Source: Salvator merianae | Lineage: Eukaryota; Chordata; Lepidosauria; Squamata; Teiidae | Length of the DNA stretch: 64,000 bases | Assembly (NCBI GenBank): GCA_003586115.2 | Contig: QVOM02000025.1 | Span: forward strand, 47,931,329-47,995,328 | Direction: 5' to 3' | Shown here: positions 10,486 to 22,935 of the stretch, piece by piece | Layout of the letters: the number at the start of each line of letters is the position of its first letter | Position numbering within the stretch: position 1 is the stretch's first letter | Notes under the pieces: generated by a model | What the model saw: the letters and a program-made list of their open reading frames with translations, nothing else | Databases searched by the model: none | What the model was told of the DNA's origin: nothing | Position numbers and translations under genes: made by a program

Positions 10486-13400
10486 AATGCACACTTTATC
10501 TTTCAATTTCAACTGCACTTTGAATTTGCCACCTGTTTCAGCTACAAACTTTTGCTGTACCAAGAGCTGCTTGCCTTGCAAAGTAACCTCTTTCTTCGGT
10601 TTAAGTCTCCAAAACCTAAAGAAATTTTGTGACTGTGGGTTTGTATCCATTTCTGCTAAGCTCTGCAGTCTTTGATCTTTGTTTTGCTACATTGTAAACT
10701 TAATCCTGGAGTCCTCCTAAGAAAGACACTTGGCTTGTAGCATGCTTGTGGGCTGAGAATTATCTATGTGATTCAGTACTGCTAAGTTTAGGGTCTGCCT
10801 TTAGTGAGCAGGGTTAATTTTATTCCCTTTGTATCTGCTTTATAGCTTCCTTTCTAACCTAGCTGTCAAAAGTGTCCTTTTAAACCTTTAACTCATAAGA
10901 AGAGGTCTGTAAAAAGCTCTGCATAGCCATCAAAGTCTTCCTTTTTTTTTTCTTTTTTCTTTTTTTTTTGTGCTAGTTAAACCCCAAGCAGGGGAATCCC
11001 TGGCATTGCAGCCTTTTTGTATTCACTGTTCCTATGTTTGGACAGCTCTGAATCAATTGATATTTGTTTAATATGTTGTTTTCTTGATTTTGATTCTTGA
11101 TTTCTTGAAGTCTGAATTTAAAGGCCTTTTTGAACGCTATAATTTATGAAGTTCCAGCTGTGTTTCCACTTACTCTTCTGGGCCACCCTTGTCGATCCAA
11201 GAAAGTGTTCACTGCCACCCCATATCCATCTTCAACAGCAGCAAGTGCCTTGTAGCCTCTTCACTGACATGATCACCACTGGAGGTGCCTTCCATGCAGG
11301 AAGCTTTCTTATGCTTTCTGTGGAGGCACTGTGGAAAACAGAGTTGAAGAAAGTGCATTTTTCCACGCTTCCTCCTTACTTGGCTACTGCTGAGCTACCT
11401 CAACCTCCAATAACCCAGTTTTAGTGGACAGAAGTGAAGCTTTTAATTATGCAGCTGCTCTGTGACCTTTTTCTGTGTGTTCTGGCTGCTGTGAGACATC
11501 ACCAAACTTCTAGTAAACATATCTAATCCAATAGTCTTATGTTCAAGCAGTGAGTATAACCCACAATACCAATATCAAAACCCACAATAAACTATACTTA
11601 GCTCTTTTCCAGGCTTGCTCAAGATTTCTCAATAAAGTAGTTGCAGTTCCCCCCCCTCCAATAACTTTAGGACTAGGAAATCAGTAAAGAGCTAGGTATC
11701 TGAAATCTATACAGATGAATTCAATTATTTTCAGTTTTAACTTAATTATAATTTGTGATAAACGTTAAGCAAATTCTCAGCTGCTTTATATTAATCACAC
11801 TTTTATTCTTTTATGCTATTAGGGTGCATTTCATTTATTTATTTTATTTAATTTATTTTATTTTATTTTATTTTTTAGCAAAGTTTATTTTGCTTAAACA
11901 TTTAGCTTACTTATACCATTCTGAATTTCCTGATTTCAATGAGCATTTTTGCACTTAGTAAGAAGAACATTCTTGCTCTCCTAGTCAAGTGCATCTGCAC
12001 TCGCTAACGGCCCCAGCAGTCCTGAATTGCAATGAGGTGCACCTGATGCTCACCTGAAGCTGGGGAAGGCTGGAGAAGTAATTTGCTGTTCTGATTCTGA
12101 CCTGTGTGATCAAGTGCAAATCGGAGGAGGTGTGTTCGCACTGCTGCCGGGTCTAAAATGACAGCGGGGAGGGGCCCACTTCAAAAACACACCTTCCTCT
12201 CTTCAAATCCTATCGCTGTGGTCAGATTCATAGCTCTTTGTTTTCATACATTTTCTCTGTGATTTTGAAGAAGATCCCTGTCTGGTGCATTCCCATTTGC
12301 ACTGCTCCCTCTGCTGGTCAACCTGCAGACTTTTTCTTTGCTGGGTAGTGTGAGTTGCAGCCACCAGACCTCATCTTCACTGGCCTGAAGCCTGCTAATT
12401 GTTCTGTTTTTCTCATGTAAGTGTGAAAACACACATATATAGTCTCTTATTAGGGTAGCAATATTATTTAGTTGGTTCTTAAATTGTCATATGAGAATTG
12501 TAATGCCATATATCTTTATAACAGTATGATTGGACCAGCGATAAAGTGGATAGGCTGCTAATCCCTTTCTTTGGCAAGATTCACACAGAGCCTTTATGGT
12601 ACTTTGAACGCACTATGGCAGCACAGTGTCTATTCAACGCTTTTACCTCATGATGCATTACATAGGCATTCCAAAGTGATTTAAAGAGTTATTTGACCTC
12701 TGTAAACCACTCTCGCCTTTCAGCAATTGCCTTGCTGCTGTTGGCACTGCTCAAGAGGACTCACTGGTCCCCTTGGAAGTGTTCATAGCATTCAAACCCA
12801 GACAGTGGTTCATGGGGTACTTCTTGGGTTGGAAGATTCCCCCCATTGTCAAAATCAAATACAATATTCAGAGTAGACAGTGGAAAAAATACAGCATGCA
12901 AGCAGCACACTCCACATTAAAATCTGTTTGTTTGCTAGGGTTGTATCATTTCCTACCCTATCATGGAAAGGTTGCCTTTATAACACTTTTTGCTGGTTTC
13001 AGTCATAGTCTTCCAGATATTGCAAGAGCCTAAATATTTTTTTCTCCCTTAAAAACAGAAAAAGCTTTGACCAGAAAGCAGCATGCTTACAAAAAGTTGC
13101 ATTTTTCTGTCTTTGATATTCCTTTGATAAATCTGAATTGCCTTAAAACATTACTGGATATTTCTTGTCTGCTGCATCATATCTGGTTTTGTTCAAAATG
13201 TTGTTAAAGACCACCTTGAACACTAACACTTTGAACTCAATTTTGACAACTTTGAAGTGGGGCATTTTTCAACTTCTTACCAGCTAATCCAAGTTAATTC
13301 ACTCCATGACTGTCACCTGCAGATCAAATATGTTTTGGTGATATTGAAGAAAGAATTTCAGTGGAAATATCCTTGTCCCACTATCTTTGCAGAAATCATC

Positions 13401-14476
13401 ATTAACCTGCCATGGGTAAGAAGAAAAGTTGGCTTTAAAGTACTGAAAAATGCAGTAACCATATTACTGATTTTGTTTTTACCAGTATATTAAGTGGCCT
13501 TCCTTGATATAAGGATTTGTGAAACAGTGGAGGCTAGTACCCTTTGTAACTGGTGGATCAGGAGTCAAGGCAGTTAAAATAAAGTGATGCAAAGAACAAG
13601 AACAGGTAAAACTAATGATGCATGACACCCTGTAAAACTGCAGGTCTGTGCAAATCCACACAAAAATTGACCCTTCTGAATAAAGTGCATTATACATTGC
13701 ACAAACATTATCTAATAGTGAAATAATTCATACATGAAGAAGAAAGGGAGAATGGACTCAAAGGCTGAACTCTATCAGAGTTCTGCCCACATGCCTCTTA
13801 CAGGCCAGTTCCTCTGCAGAGGATATCTGTCATCAAGTTCTTATATATCTGAGGCTGTGTCCAGATAATAATAAGAAAATGTGGTATCTTATTGAGATCT
13901 TGCAGCTGCCTCTTGCTATCCCTGACAGTTAGGGCCTAGGTCCTTGCCTCATCTGGTGCCTGCTCCCACAAGGGTACAGTGGATACTTCTCAGTATTTTG
14001 ATTGTGAGAAATACATGCAAATGCACAAGAAGCAACCCCTGCACTTGTGCAGTGTCCATCTTCGGTCTGCGACACTGTGCGTGCATGGTGTCATTTTCAA
14101 AAAGGTGGATCCCAGGAACAAGCAATCAGACCAGGCAAGCCCAAACACTATTTTGGGAAAACCTGGGTTGAGAGTTATTTTTCTCAGAATCGCAATATGC
14201 TAGGATTTCACCCCTATATCTTGGGGCTATGTTGGGATTGCCAAGGGCACTTATGTTAATCCCAGTATATTGTTGGGAGAATCCTGGGTTTTAAGCCCTG
14301 TCCAGACATTTCCTAAGTTCTCAAGATATAGCTTATCATAGATATAAAGAACTTGCCAAACAAAACATATTCAAATTCAGAAAATTATTGGGAATGTCTG
14401 AAATCATATATTATACAAGAGAGATTGATTTTTGTTTATTTGCCAACAAAATTTTATGCTATATTTTATGAAAAGG
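10486..14476. other. Mostly unassigned non-coding DNA
   Basis: No host gene is evident. Visible features are a pyrimidine tract near 10940-10970, a (TTTTA/TTTAT)n stretch near 11838-11877, and a less AT-rich patch near 12000-12230. The 92-codon frame at 11146-11424 has no recognisable motif. Confidence 0.4.
11838..11877. repeat. (TTTTA)n-like low-complexity tract
   Basis: A run of TTTAT/TTTTA pentamers. Confidence 0.85.
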
Positions 14477-14550
14477 GACTCAACATAGTTCAGTGGTAGA
14501 GTAATTGCCTGGAAAGCAGAGGGGCTCTGGTATAATCCTGGAAGAAAATA
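14477..14550 (+). mobile_element. tRNA-derived SINE fragment or tRNA pseudogene
   Basis: Both internal RNA polymerase III promoter elements of tRNA-type SINEs are visible. A box-A-like TAGTTCAGTGG lies at 14486-14496 and a degraded box-B-like GGTATAATCC at 14529-14538 (expected GGTTCAATCC). Between them is 'GCCTGGAAAGCAGAGGGG', as in the squamate SINE head 'tgctttgcatgcagaagg'. The damaged box B argues against a working tRNA gene. Confidence 0.6.
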
Positions 14551-15099
14551 ATGTTTAACACTTATGTATTTTTTCAATCAATTTTATTTGCATAGATACA
14601 GATTATATCTGGAAGGGGTTTTTAAATGAATTTTATAATTGCTTATCTCAAAATGAAGGATTAGGGCATTGGGGAGCAGGAACGTATGTTATCTGGACTT
14701 ACTAGCTTCTCAAAAATCAGCCAATTCTATATACTTGCTTCAAGTGCAGAAGCCACTTTGCAGATGACATACAAAGGAAGAGATTTTTAAGCCATTGATT
14801 TTCACAAGATGCCATGATGTCAGAAGATGGATAGTCTGTTAGTAGAATATTAGGTATTCCTTTGTTCTACACCTCTGCCGTGTCAAATGTTTAATAAGAC
14901 TTATCCAAAACAAGGCAGAACTTTCATGGCACTGATTTTTGCAAGTATATTGCGCACCTACCTGTACTGTATCCACTGCTGGCATGCTAAGATAATATTT
15001 TAATCAAAATTATTTATCTACCTTCTAACTGAGTAGGGAAGATATTTAGGATCTTACTGGCATTATCTTGAGAACATAGCTTCCATGCAAATATTGTTC
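14551..15099. other. No recognisable feature
   Basis: AT-rich unique DNA; nothing supported. Confidence 0.4.
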
Positions 15100-15114
15100 T
15101 TCTCATAGATCAGT

Positions 15115-15240
15115 AGCAGTATATTAGCTTTGCATGCAATCATCCCAGGTTCACTCGTTCCATTTCCCTGGAAAAAAGGTAATAACAAAGCACCTCTGTA
15201 TCAGAGTTATAAAGAGCTATGCTTGACTTAAGTATATTTA
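15115..15240 (+). mobile_element. tRNA-derived SINE fragment
   Basis: 'AGCTTTGCATGCAATCATCC' is followed by a box-B-like GGTTCACTC (15149-15157) and 'CCATTTCCCTGG'. This is the order of the squamate tRNA-type SINE head, and 'AAAGAGCTATGCTTGACT' follows as in its body. Box A is not clear. Confidence 0.5.
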
Positions 15241-15284
15241 CCTTCCATTGTAACGGGGGAAAGGAAAAAAGAAATCTCAGATTG

Positions 15285-15410
15285 AATGTTCATTATACTG
15301 AGTCATACCACTGGTCCTTCTAGTTCAGTTTTGGGTGCAATGAATAGCTGTATACTTTGAGTCAAATAACATCTATTATAGCAGTGGCTGAGCTTCAATT
15401 AAAACAAACA
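15285..15410 (-). mobile_element. SINE tail fragment in reverse orientation
   Basis: 'TATACTGAGTCATACCACTG' followed by 'GTCCTTCTAGTTCAG' is the complement of the SINE tail 'ctgagctagatggaccaatggtctgactcagtata'. It is opposite in strand to the head fragment at 15115-15240, so these are two insertions or a rearranged one. Confidence 0.55.
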
Positions 15411-15704
15411 AAGAAATAAACTATTAGAGTGACCAAGATTCAAGTAACTGTGATAATTGGCTTGTCAAGTTTCATGATCAGTTTGACATGTTGGATAGGT
15501 ACTTTGATCTGTCAACTCATTGGCAGCACAAGCAACAGTGCTCTACTCTGCTAGGTAGGAAAATAACACCTGTAGAGACTGCCCATCAGAATGGAAACTG
15601 ATTAAATGCCAGAAAAGAGAAAGAGATGTTCCCAAACCTAGGTATACAGCTCTAAGCTAAAGGCAACCTTTTTGTGTTCTGGAGACAAAAACAGGGTGAG
15701 TATA

Positions 15705-16155
15705 GGGTAATCTGACCTGGGAATGACTCAAAGTCACCCCATTCTAAGGTGAAATAGTCACTGTGGTGAAGCAGCCATCTGCAATGCAAGCACTGGAACA
15801 ATACAAAAACAGGTTTCCAGCACTCACAGTGAGAATGCTGCCACCCACCATGTCAGCAGCCACAGAAATGTCCAGCCACTGCCATGGTGACCGGAGATGC
15901 AGTTCACAACTGCACAGTTGTAGCTGTGCCACAGGCTGCAGCGTTCACACACAGACAGAAGTAGGCATGGATGCTGCATACTGGGAGCAGTCCAGCTGCT
16001 CCCGGTATAGTTGTGAGCAGTGTTTTAGTTGTCCATAGTTAGTACCAATCAGGAGCGTCTGCAGGTGCTCCCAATTGCTAGACCTTTGCAAAATGTGGAT
16101 GCACTGTGCTAGTGAGCATCCAGTCGTGCACTAGCACTAAAATGTGAAGAGGTCC
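15705..16155. mobile_element. Palindromic DNA transposon with 3-bp TSD, copy B, 451 bp
   Basis: It is related to copy A at 3679-4066 in reverse orientation. It shares 'CCATTCTAAGGTGAAA', 'TTTCCAGCACTCACAGTG', 'CACCATGTCAGCAGCC' and the terminal 'TGCACTAGCACTAAAATG'. Its right end complement is GGACCTCTTCACATTTTAG. The flanking 3-bp repeat ata is found at 15702-15704 and 16156-16158. The left end (GGGTAATCTGACC) is more diverged, so the start is less certain than the end. Confidence 0.65.
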
Positions 16156-16158
16156 ATA

Positions 16159-17069
16159 GACTAAGTTTGCATTTTAGGAGGAGATTTCTGCTAGGACTCT
16201 CCTTCTTTGTCAAAGACCCATCCCACTGTAGCTACACCTCTGTTGTGACTTATTGAGTCAAGTGGATCACAAGTCTCAAAACTGAACCTGAAATCTATGG
16301 CATACAAAATTTGCATTGTAGAATTGCACTCAAGATTCCTCTTTTTCTTTTCCTATGTGAAGAGTTTATTAAGTAGCATTAAGTAGTAAGTGGAGTTTAT
16401 TAATATCCATGAAGATATTGTCCCAGATACCTGGAGGATAGTGACATGGGAGTCTTCAGTGACTTGTCCTGCATGATTCCATCACACATAAGCTTCATAA
16501 TACAAAAAAAGGACCCATGTTTGTCAAATAACATTCCATAAAGACAACTTCAGAAGAAATTCTCATTATGTCCTGGTCATTTAATGCAAACCACAGTCAT
16601 CCAGCAGGGGACATCTCTGTGGAAATCTGCTTTTATGACCCACAATACTCTTGTTAGATTAGTGCATATATCCTTGTGTCTGCCATATTGCTAATATGCT
16701 TTATGCTTCTAAAATTAAATCCTTCCATTACTGCATAATTATAGTACCATAAAGTAGTTTCAGCACCTTTGGGTTTCACTCATAATAGCTTTTAGGAAAA
16801 GTAATGCATGAGCATTAGCCATACACAAAAAAGTAACTCTAATTGTTCATATTTGTCAAAGTGATGAATTAATTTGCGACAGTCTTTTCTATATTCAATT
16901 AATTATTACTCCTTCACTCAAGAGAAATATCCTGAATAAGTAATTAAAGTTTTTCCATCATTTCCCATTTCTTTCTCTCATTAGTTTTTTTTTTTTTTTT
17001 TTTCCTTTCTCTCTTTCTCAAAAGCAGAAATTTTGTAGAAAATTCGGTAGTATTGTGACACTAATGTTT
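16159..17069. other. AT-rich non-coding stretch
   Basis: No gene seen; a T-run at about 16985-17003 is the only notable feature. Confidence 0.4.
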
Positions 17070-17545
17070 GGATTGAACCCATGGCTTATCTAGTTCAGCA
17101 ATCTATTTTTGCAGCAGCCAACCACCCATGTGGGGAAACTCACCAATGGCAAATGAGCTCACAGTCTGCTCTGCTTGCAGTCCCCCAGTAAATGGTCTTG
17201 GAGGTATCCTTCTGCTATCAGAGTCTGTAGTCATTTATAGTCTTGAGGGCCATGCATTGGTCCAAATCGTGTATGAAACCACCCAAAGCTGGTAGCCAAC
17301 ACAGCATCTCATGGCAGAGAATTCCAAAGTTTAACTATGCATTGAGTAAAATAAAATAATTAATTAAAATAAAATTGTCCCAAAATCATCTAGGATTCGG
17401 CTTCATTTGTTGACTTCCAGTTCTAATATTTTGAGAAATGGAGAAAAACTTCTCCCTATCCACATTCTCCAAACCATGTCTAATTTAAAACATGTCAGTC
17501 ATGTATCCTCTTACTCATTGCCCTTCTACACTAAGGAACAAGGAC
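17070..17545 (-). mobile_element. L2-like LINE 3' region
   Basis: The forward text carries, in order, the complement of the known LINE 3' region: 'ATGGCTTATCTAGTTCAGCA', 'CATGGCAGAGAATTCCAAAG', 'TTTAACTATGCATTGAGTAA', 'AATATTTTGAGAAATGGAG' and 'AAACTTCTCCCTATCCACAT'. This corresponds to the end of the reverse-transcriptase frame and the 3' UTR on the reverse strand. It is strongly diverged. Confidence 0.65.
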
Positions 17546-18534
17546 CTGCATAGTGAGCTTCTGGGTCTCATTGATCCACATGTTAATACAAATCTGTGAG
17601 GCCCTTTCCCCATAAGTACACTTTGTCTGTATTAAGTGGAGTATAATCTCAATTAGGGTGGTCCTTGATCATATCACAAGCATAGGCAGCACCCCAATAT
17701 TAAGCTCACAGAGCTAAATGGCTGCTGCAAGCCAAATCAGCTGGCCAAGTTAGTGTCATAGCAGGAAATTGTTTTCTTAGATAGGAAAATTACAAACTGG
17801 TTTTACTTAAAACCAGTTTGCACAATCCAGGGTGAATGTGGGATTGTGATTGAACCAAACCCCTAGAAAATGTGAGACCAAACAGACAGGGGTTCTAACT
17901 GAACTCCACAAACTGCCAGTTTATGTCAAACTGGTTCTCAATGAACCAGTCTGGCAGTCTTCACTGGTATTAATGGGAATGTTTGGATTCATAAGGGAGT
18001 TCTATGACACAATTTGATTATTGTCTGTTTGTCATTGACTTCAAAGTCACTAGAAACAACCTTTAAAAAATAAATAAATAATAATACATTAGAAGAGACA
18101 GGAAATGTAATGGGGAGAGTTTGCTGAACCTGTTTGTGAATCATGAAACCTGCTCATAGAACCAGACCAGCAGTTCAAGGATCATTAAGAACTGGTTTGG
18201 CCATAGATGTAAATTGAGCCACACACACTCACAGATAGCTTGTGCACATCTGTACTCAAGGTGTGGGATCATGATGTCAGTTAAAGACAGTGGAACATTT
18301 AAACCCACCACCCTGTGGAGACCAAGGGCACAAAGTAAATGTCCATTGAATGACAGTGTTAGATAGTAAGTGTTTTAAAATGACAAAACACTCATTGAAC
18401 ATGGAATGATTTACTTGTGACTAACTATGTTCACTGTTGTGTATTATGATGTATGACAGTTCAATTATTCTTGCTGGCTGTACTTGACATGAGGTGAAAT
18501 ATAACAGCATCTGTGGAATTGATTCACCTGTACC

Positions 18535-18598
<64 letters not shown>

Positions 18599-20948
18599 AA
18601 CTGTAAAATTAGAGTTCTCAAAAATTGCTATATACCAATTGCTATGCAGAAACTGTGGGACAGTATCTATTTATCATCTATGCCTATAACTTCCATGAAT
18701 CCCAGACCTCAAATGTTTTTAACAGTAGTATCCTTTTCTTTTCATTTCTCCATAGTAACACCTGAATTGTTTCCTTTGTTTGCAAAAGGGATTATACAGC
18801 TGCACAATTTTTTTTCTGTTATTCCACTCTACTAAAGTTAGAGCTGCTGGAAAATTTCACTGGAATCTATTGAATTGAATTCCAAATGACTCTCTCAAGG
18901 ATTCCCTTGAATGTTTCTTGGATAGTATCCAATCCACCTAGTCACTGTTTTGCTTTCTCATAGCCTGAATGAATTGCACTAAAGAGGTCAGGAAAATCGC
19001 ATATGAATTACATGCATGCCTTCTCACTTTATATCACTCCCTACCTATAGTGTTGCATGTTGCCACTAAAAGTAATGCTATGTTCAACAGTTTTCAAGCA
19101 ATTTGTCCTAAACCAGTCCTTATTTCTGATTCATTGTTCTGTCACCCACATACTCTCTTGTGCTTCTGCCCCTTTAAATCGAGTTAAGACTCAATTATTA
19201 GCAGAAACAGTTCTTCCCTGCCACTACTAATATGAACAGGAGACTCAAATCCGTCTGAGATGCATCACTTGTTTAATGAGATACTTATAACCTCTAGTTT
19301 TCTTTCATTACAAAGGTTCATCAGTACAGATCATTATCAGTTCAGGAACCCTAAAGGTATGGGCTAACAAGAATAAAATTAGTTGCTTAGAGATACCTCC
19401 TTCTACAAGTGTGTTTGATAGCCAATATTGAAAACATAATCTGATAATCTGTTATCTCACAGAGATTTATATTTTAATTGAACTAAACTAATTAGATATT
19501 CAGATCTCAAAATCCGCAGAATCTTCTAAAGCTTTTGATAGTAAAACTATGGGTGCAGATGAGGAAAGTTGCAATATATTAATTTGTCAGAAACTCTGTA
19601 TGCTATTTGCCTTTACACATTTAATTAAAACATAAAAGCAAGTCACCCAAGGACTGAATTTGAGAAAAGTGTGCAAAGTTTCACCTTACTTAGGCTGCAT
19701 TTACATGTTACAAAAGGAGCATCACAAAAGCTTCTACAAGATGATAGTGTGTGGCTTATGTTCTCATTTCACCTTCTTTAGCTTCAGATGTTCACGGGAC
19801 GGGGGGGGGGTATGTGAACAATCCTACCTCCATACAGTCTTGAAGTCATCTTGAAGGCACTTCAGAGGTGTTTAAAAACAAACAAACCTGTCTGTCAGTG
19901 CAGCCTTTTTGGTCCCAATTAGAGAAACTTTTCAAGCATGTGCATGATATGTTTAAACTGATCACACTTTGTTTGATCAGAAGTACATTCTAATTGTTGA
20001 TTGGATCTTACTCATAGGTCAGGCTGCATAGGATTGTCTTCTTACTTTCTGAGATGACAGAATAGACACTAATGTGTCATAATAAGATTTTAAATAACTA
20101 TGGAGAACCCATATAACCCGTGATTGCCTAAAGGGATGATGTGTAAAGGCAGAAGCGTCTTCACTTTAAGTAGCTGGCCTAAAATTCCACTTCTACCTTC
20201 TTTCACAGATGCCATCAGGTAGAATAGCTTAATCCCTTATATTTGAGGATCAGAGACTTCCCAAACCATAGTGAATCTCGTATTTGTGAATTTCAAGTAA
20301 TGAAAGCATATGTAAAACAAAGATTTGGGGAATAAACCTGTTGTCCCTTTATCTCTTCACCCATGACCTTCTATAATTTCCATTATTTGAGACACAGGTC
20401 TTAAGTAGTACTTTCAGCTTTGTAATGGGAGAAGGAGGAGGGAAAGAGCAACACAGGGTCTTCTGGAATTCTTTTCTAATTGAAAAAGAAATAAAGGGGG
20501 CACACACAAAAAAAGCAATGGCCAGCAAAGGGTGGCACAAAGAGGTATATTGATCAGGTAGCTTTTCTAAAAAAAAAAAGAAATACCATGGCTGCTGTGA
20601 ATGCTGAGCCAAAAAGAAGCAGTTCGTACAGGTATTGCAAGAAAGGCCACCAATGTATGTTCCACTGGGCAGGGGCTTCATGTATGCCCATAATCTCAGT
20701 GCTGATCCCTCCTCCTTATCTTCCTTATCAATTATGTAGCCTGTTGATGCAGATCTTACCCTCAAACCAAAGCTTTCATGGACTTGCAAAAGTTCCTGAC
20801 CTTGAAACCCCAGGGTGCACCACCAAAATGTATCACCCCTGACCCTAGTATGCTGGTAGACCTTGTCTCATATCAGAGGGGGTGGATTTTTTTGGTTCTC
20901 ACAACTGTGCATTACATCCCTCAGGATGACCATGCTTCCAGACAGTTT
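17546..20948. other. Mostly unassigned non-coding DNA
   Basis: No gene is supported. About 17790-18200 is rich in AACCAG/CTGGTT words and could be a decayed hAT-like element of the type at 62430, but I cannot place its ends. A G-run lies at 19801-19810. The 146-codon reverse frame at 20349-20789 has no recognisable motif. Confidence 0.4.
18537..18600. repeat. (GAAA)16 microsatellite
   Basis: Sixteen perfect GAAA units, 64 bp. It creates artificial KERK-type and FFLS-type repeats in the open frames on the two strands. Confidence 0.98.
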
Positions 20949-20963
20949 TGTGTGCATGTGTGT

Positions 20964-21013
<50 letters not shown>

Positions 21014-21014
21014 T
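20949..21014. repeat. (TG)n-(AC)n-(AT)n compound microsatellite
   Basis: A short TG run, then an AC run of about 36 bp (20966-21001), then a short AT run. The TGTGTGTACACACA junction is self-complementary. Confidence 0.95.
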
Positions 21015-21556
21015 TGAAAAGATAAAGAAAGAATATGGTAATTCAGTTTTCTGGTGCAAGAAAAGGACCAAACAGAATAAGGGCTTTCTGATAGAAGAGC
21101 TAAGAAGAAAAAGAGCCCTGAAGCCTTTGAAACCCTAAGGCTATTTTCTCCCTTTATCCTTTTCAACAGGATGCTGATTTCTTGATTCTTTTCAGGTGCC
21201 TAATACGAGGTATGGAGGGACGGAGCAGCACAAGGGATTATAAGATGTTTTCCTTCCTATCTCTGATTGAAAAAAAACAGAGATAAACAAACAGAAACCA
21301 ACAGAAGTAATTTTGTTATTTTGTCCCACCTCCTCACCATATCAGGAAAGAAGATAGCTTTCTAATGGCAGGAGGAAGAATGTCCAAAGTGAAAATCATG
21401 AATACCTAAATCAGGAGTTTAAAAAGATTCTGTATTTTATCCTTTAGAAATCTTAGGCTGCAACAATGTGCACATCTGATGAGTTGTCTATTTGTTGTAA
21501 TCCACCCAATTCCAAAGGTATTCAAAAAAAAAAAAATTATCCATAGCACAATAACC
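21015..21556. other. No recognisable feature
   Basis: AT-rich unique DNA; nothing supported. Confidence 0.4.
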
Positions 21557-21891
21557 TAGAGATGTGCTGAATCAGTTAAAACACACTATTTTAAATTGAA
21601 CTGGGTGGTTTGACTAATTTAGATTTGAATTGAATCACTCCCAGTTCCATGGAGCCAGTTAAAGCTGAAGCCAAACCAAAGGGACTCGGTCAAATCACGT
21701 CAAACCATGTGGTTTAATTAGAACTGGTTCAACTTCATTAGTTTTTTGGCCCTTTTAAAGGACTTTTTTACCTGCATTTTTGTATATAGACCCAGTTTAA
21801 CCTGGTTTGAGCTAGTTTGAATTCAAACTGAATCACACGTGATTAGGTTTGATTCAAACCCAACATCATTTTGCAGTTTGTGCACATCTTT
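21557..21891. mobile_element. Probable decayed hAT-like element
   Basis: It starts TAGAGATGTGCTGAATCAG and ends near TTTGTGCACATCTTT, with interior words GATTCAAA/TTTGAATT. It therefore resembles the copies at 389-580 and 62430-62733. No flanking 8-bp duplication survives. Confidence 0.55.
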
Positions 21892-22121
21892 GCGTTTGAG
21901 CCAGTTGCCTATGCCACTTTCTTGAAGTATTGTGAAACCATATTTTTTTCTTACTTTATTTAATTTCATTTTTTCTTATTTTATTTAATTTCATTTTTTT
22001 TTTTTTCAAGCATCCTCCGCACTGGTACCTTTCCCTGAGATTTTGCTCAGTCCCCTTCAGGTTTCTAACCAAGTCAGTGCTTTTTGCTGAGTGCAAGAGT
22101 AAGTTTGGGAGACACTGTGAG

Positions 22122-22927
22122 TAGGGATGTGCACGAAGGCAATTTCCCTTCTTCGCTTCGCAGCCCTGTGAAGCACCGGGGCTTCATTTTCGCTCGAAAA
22201 CGAGAGGCGCGAAAAGGGCGCTTTTCATTTCCGATGCGAAAATCTTCGCAGCGACGGGACCCATCGGAAACGGAGAAAACTCAACGCGAAGGAAAGACCT
22301 TCGCGGCGAAGGTCTTTTTTTCGCATTGAGTTTTTCTCCTCTTCCGCTCGCTGCTGGCTCCCTGATTCACCCTACTCTGTCAGCACGCGCGCTGACAGAG
22401 TAGGGTAAATCAGAGAGCCGGCAGGAGACGAGAGAAATCACCGGGAAGGGAATCTCTCCCTTCCTTCCTGTTGATTTCTCTCGTCTCCCGCCGGCTGTCT
22501 GATTCACCCTACTCTTGTCAGCGTGCGCGCTGACAGAGTGGGGTAAATCAGAGAGCTGGCGGGAGAGCAGAGAAATCACCGGGAAGGGAATCCCTCCCTT
22601 CCTTCCTGTTGATTTCTTTCGTCTCCCACATGTGCTGACAGCCTAGGGGGATGAGACGGCAAGCGGAAGAGAAGAAAAATCAACTTGAGTTTTCTCCTCT
22701 TCCGCTCGCTGCCTGCCTGATTCACCCTAGGCTGTCAGCGCGCGCGCTGTCAGCCTAGGGGGATGAGACAGCGGCAAATTGCGAAGGTCCCGAAATGCAT
22801 CGAAAATTGAGGGACGTTCGCAATTCGATTTCGTGATTTCTGTTGCCCTTCGCATTCGATGCGAAGGGAATGAAATCATGAAATTCGATCGAAATTCGGG
22901 TGGTACGAAGCTTCGTGCACACCCCTA
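22122..22927. mobile_element. CpG-rich non-autonomous hAT-like element with hairpin modules, 806 bp
   Basis: The ends are TAGGGATGTGCACGAA and TTCGTGCACACCCCTA. An exact 8-bp target duplication ACTGTGAG lies at 22114-22121 and 22928-22935. The outer parts are full of TTCG/CGAA words. The middle carries a module of about 137 bp present twice (GATTCACCCT at 22364 and at 22501). Each copy has a near-perfect hairpin around a CGCGCGCTGACAGAG-type centre, and a further related hairpin lies near 22720-22765. No transposase is present. Confidence 0.85.
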
Positions 22928-22935
22928 ACTGTGAG

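Noticed and set aside
13850..14320. A transposon with GTGTCCAGATA / CCCTGTCCAGACA ends
   Set aside because: The two end-like words are in the same, not inverted, orientation, so they do not define one element.
14477..14550. A functional tRNA gene
   Set aside because: Box A is good, but box B is damaged and no consistent acceptor stem pairing is visible; a SINE remnant fits better.
18421..18835. Open frames with Lys-Glu-Arg-Lys or Phe-Leu-Ser repeats
   Set aside because: They are translations of a (GAAA)16 microsatellite.
19689..19905. Element with AGGCTGCA...TGCAGCCT ends
   Set aside because: The complementary words are only eight bases long, the body is not palindromic, and no target duplication was found.
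20349..20789. 146-codon reverse-strand frame
   Set aside because: No motif, no splice or promoter context, and it overlaps a second frame on the other strand; chance is more likely.
20868..21166. Open frames with His-Thr or Cys-Val repeats
   Set aside because: They are translations of the (AC)n tract at 20966-21001.
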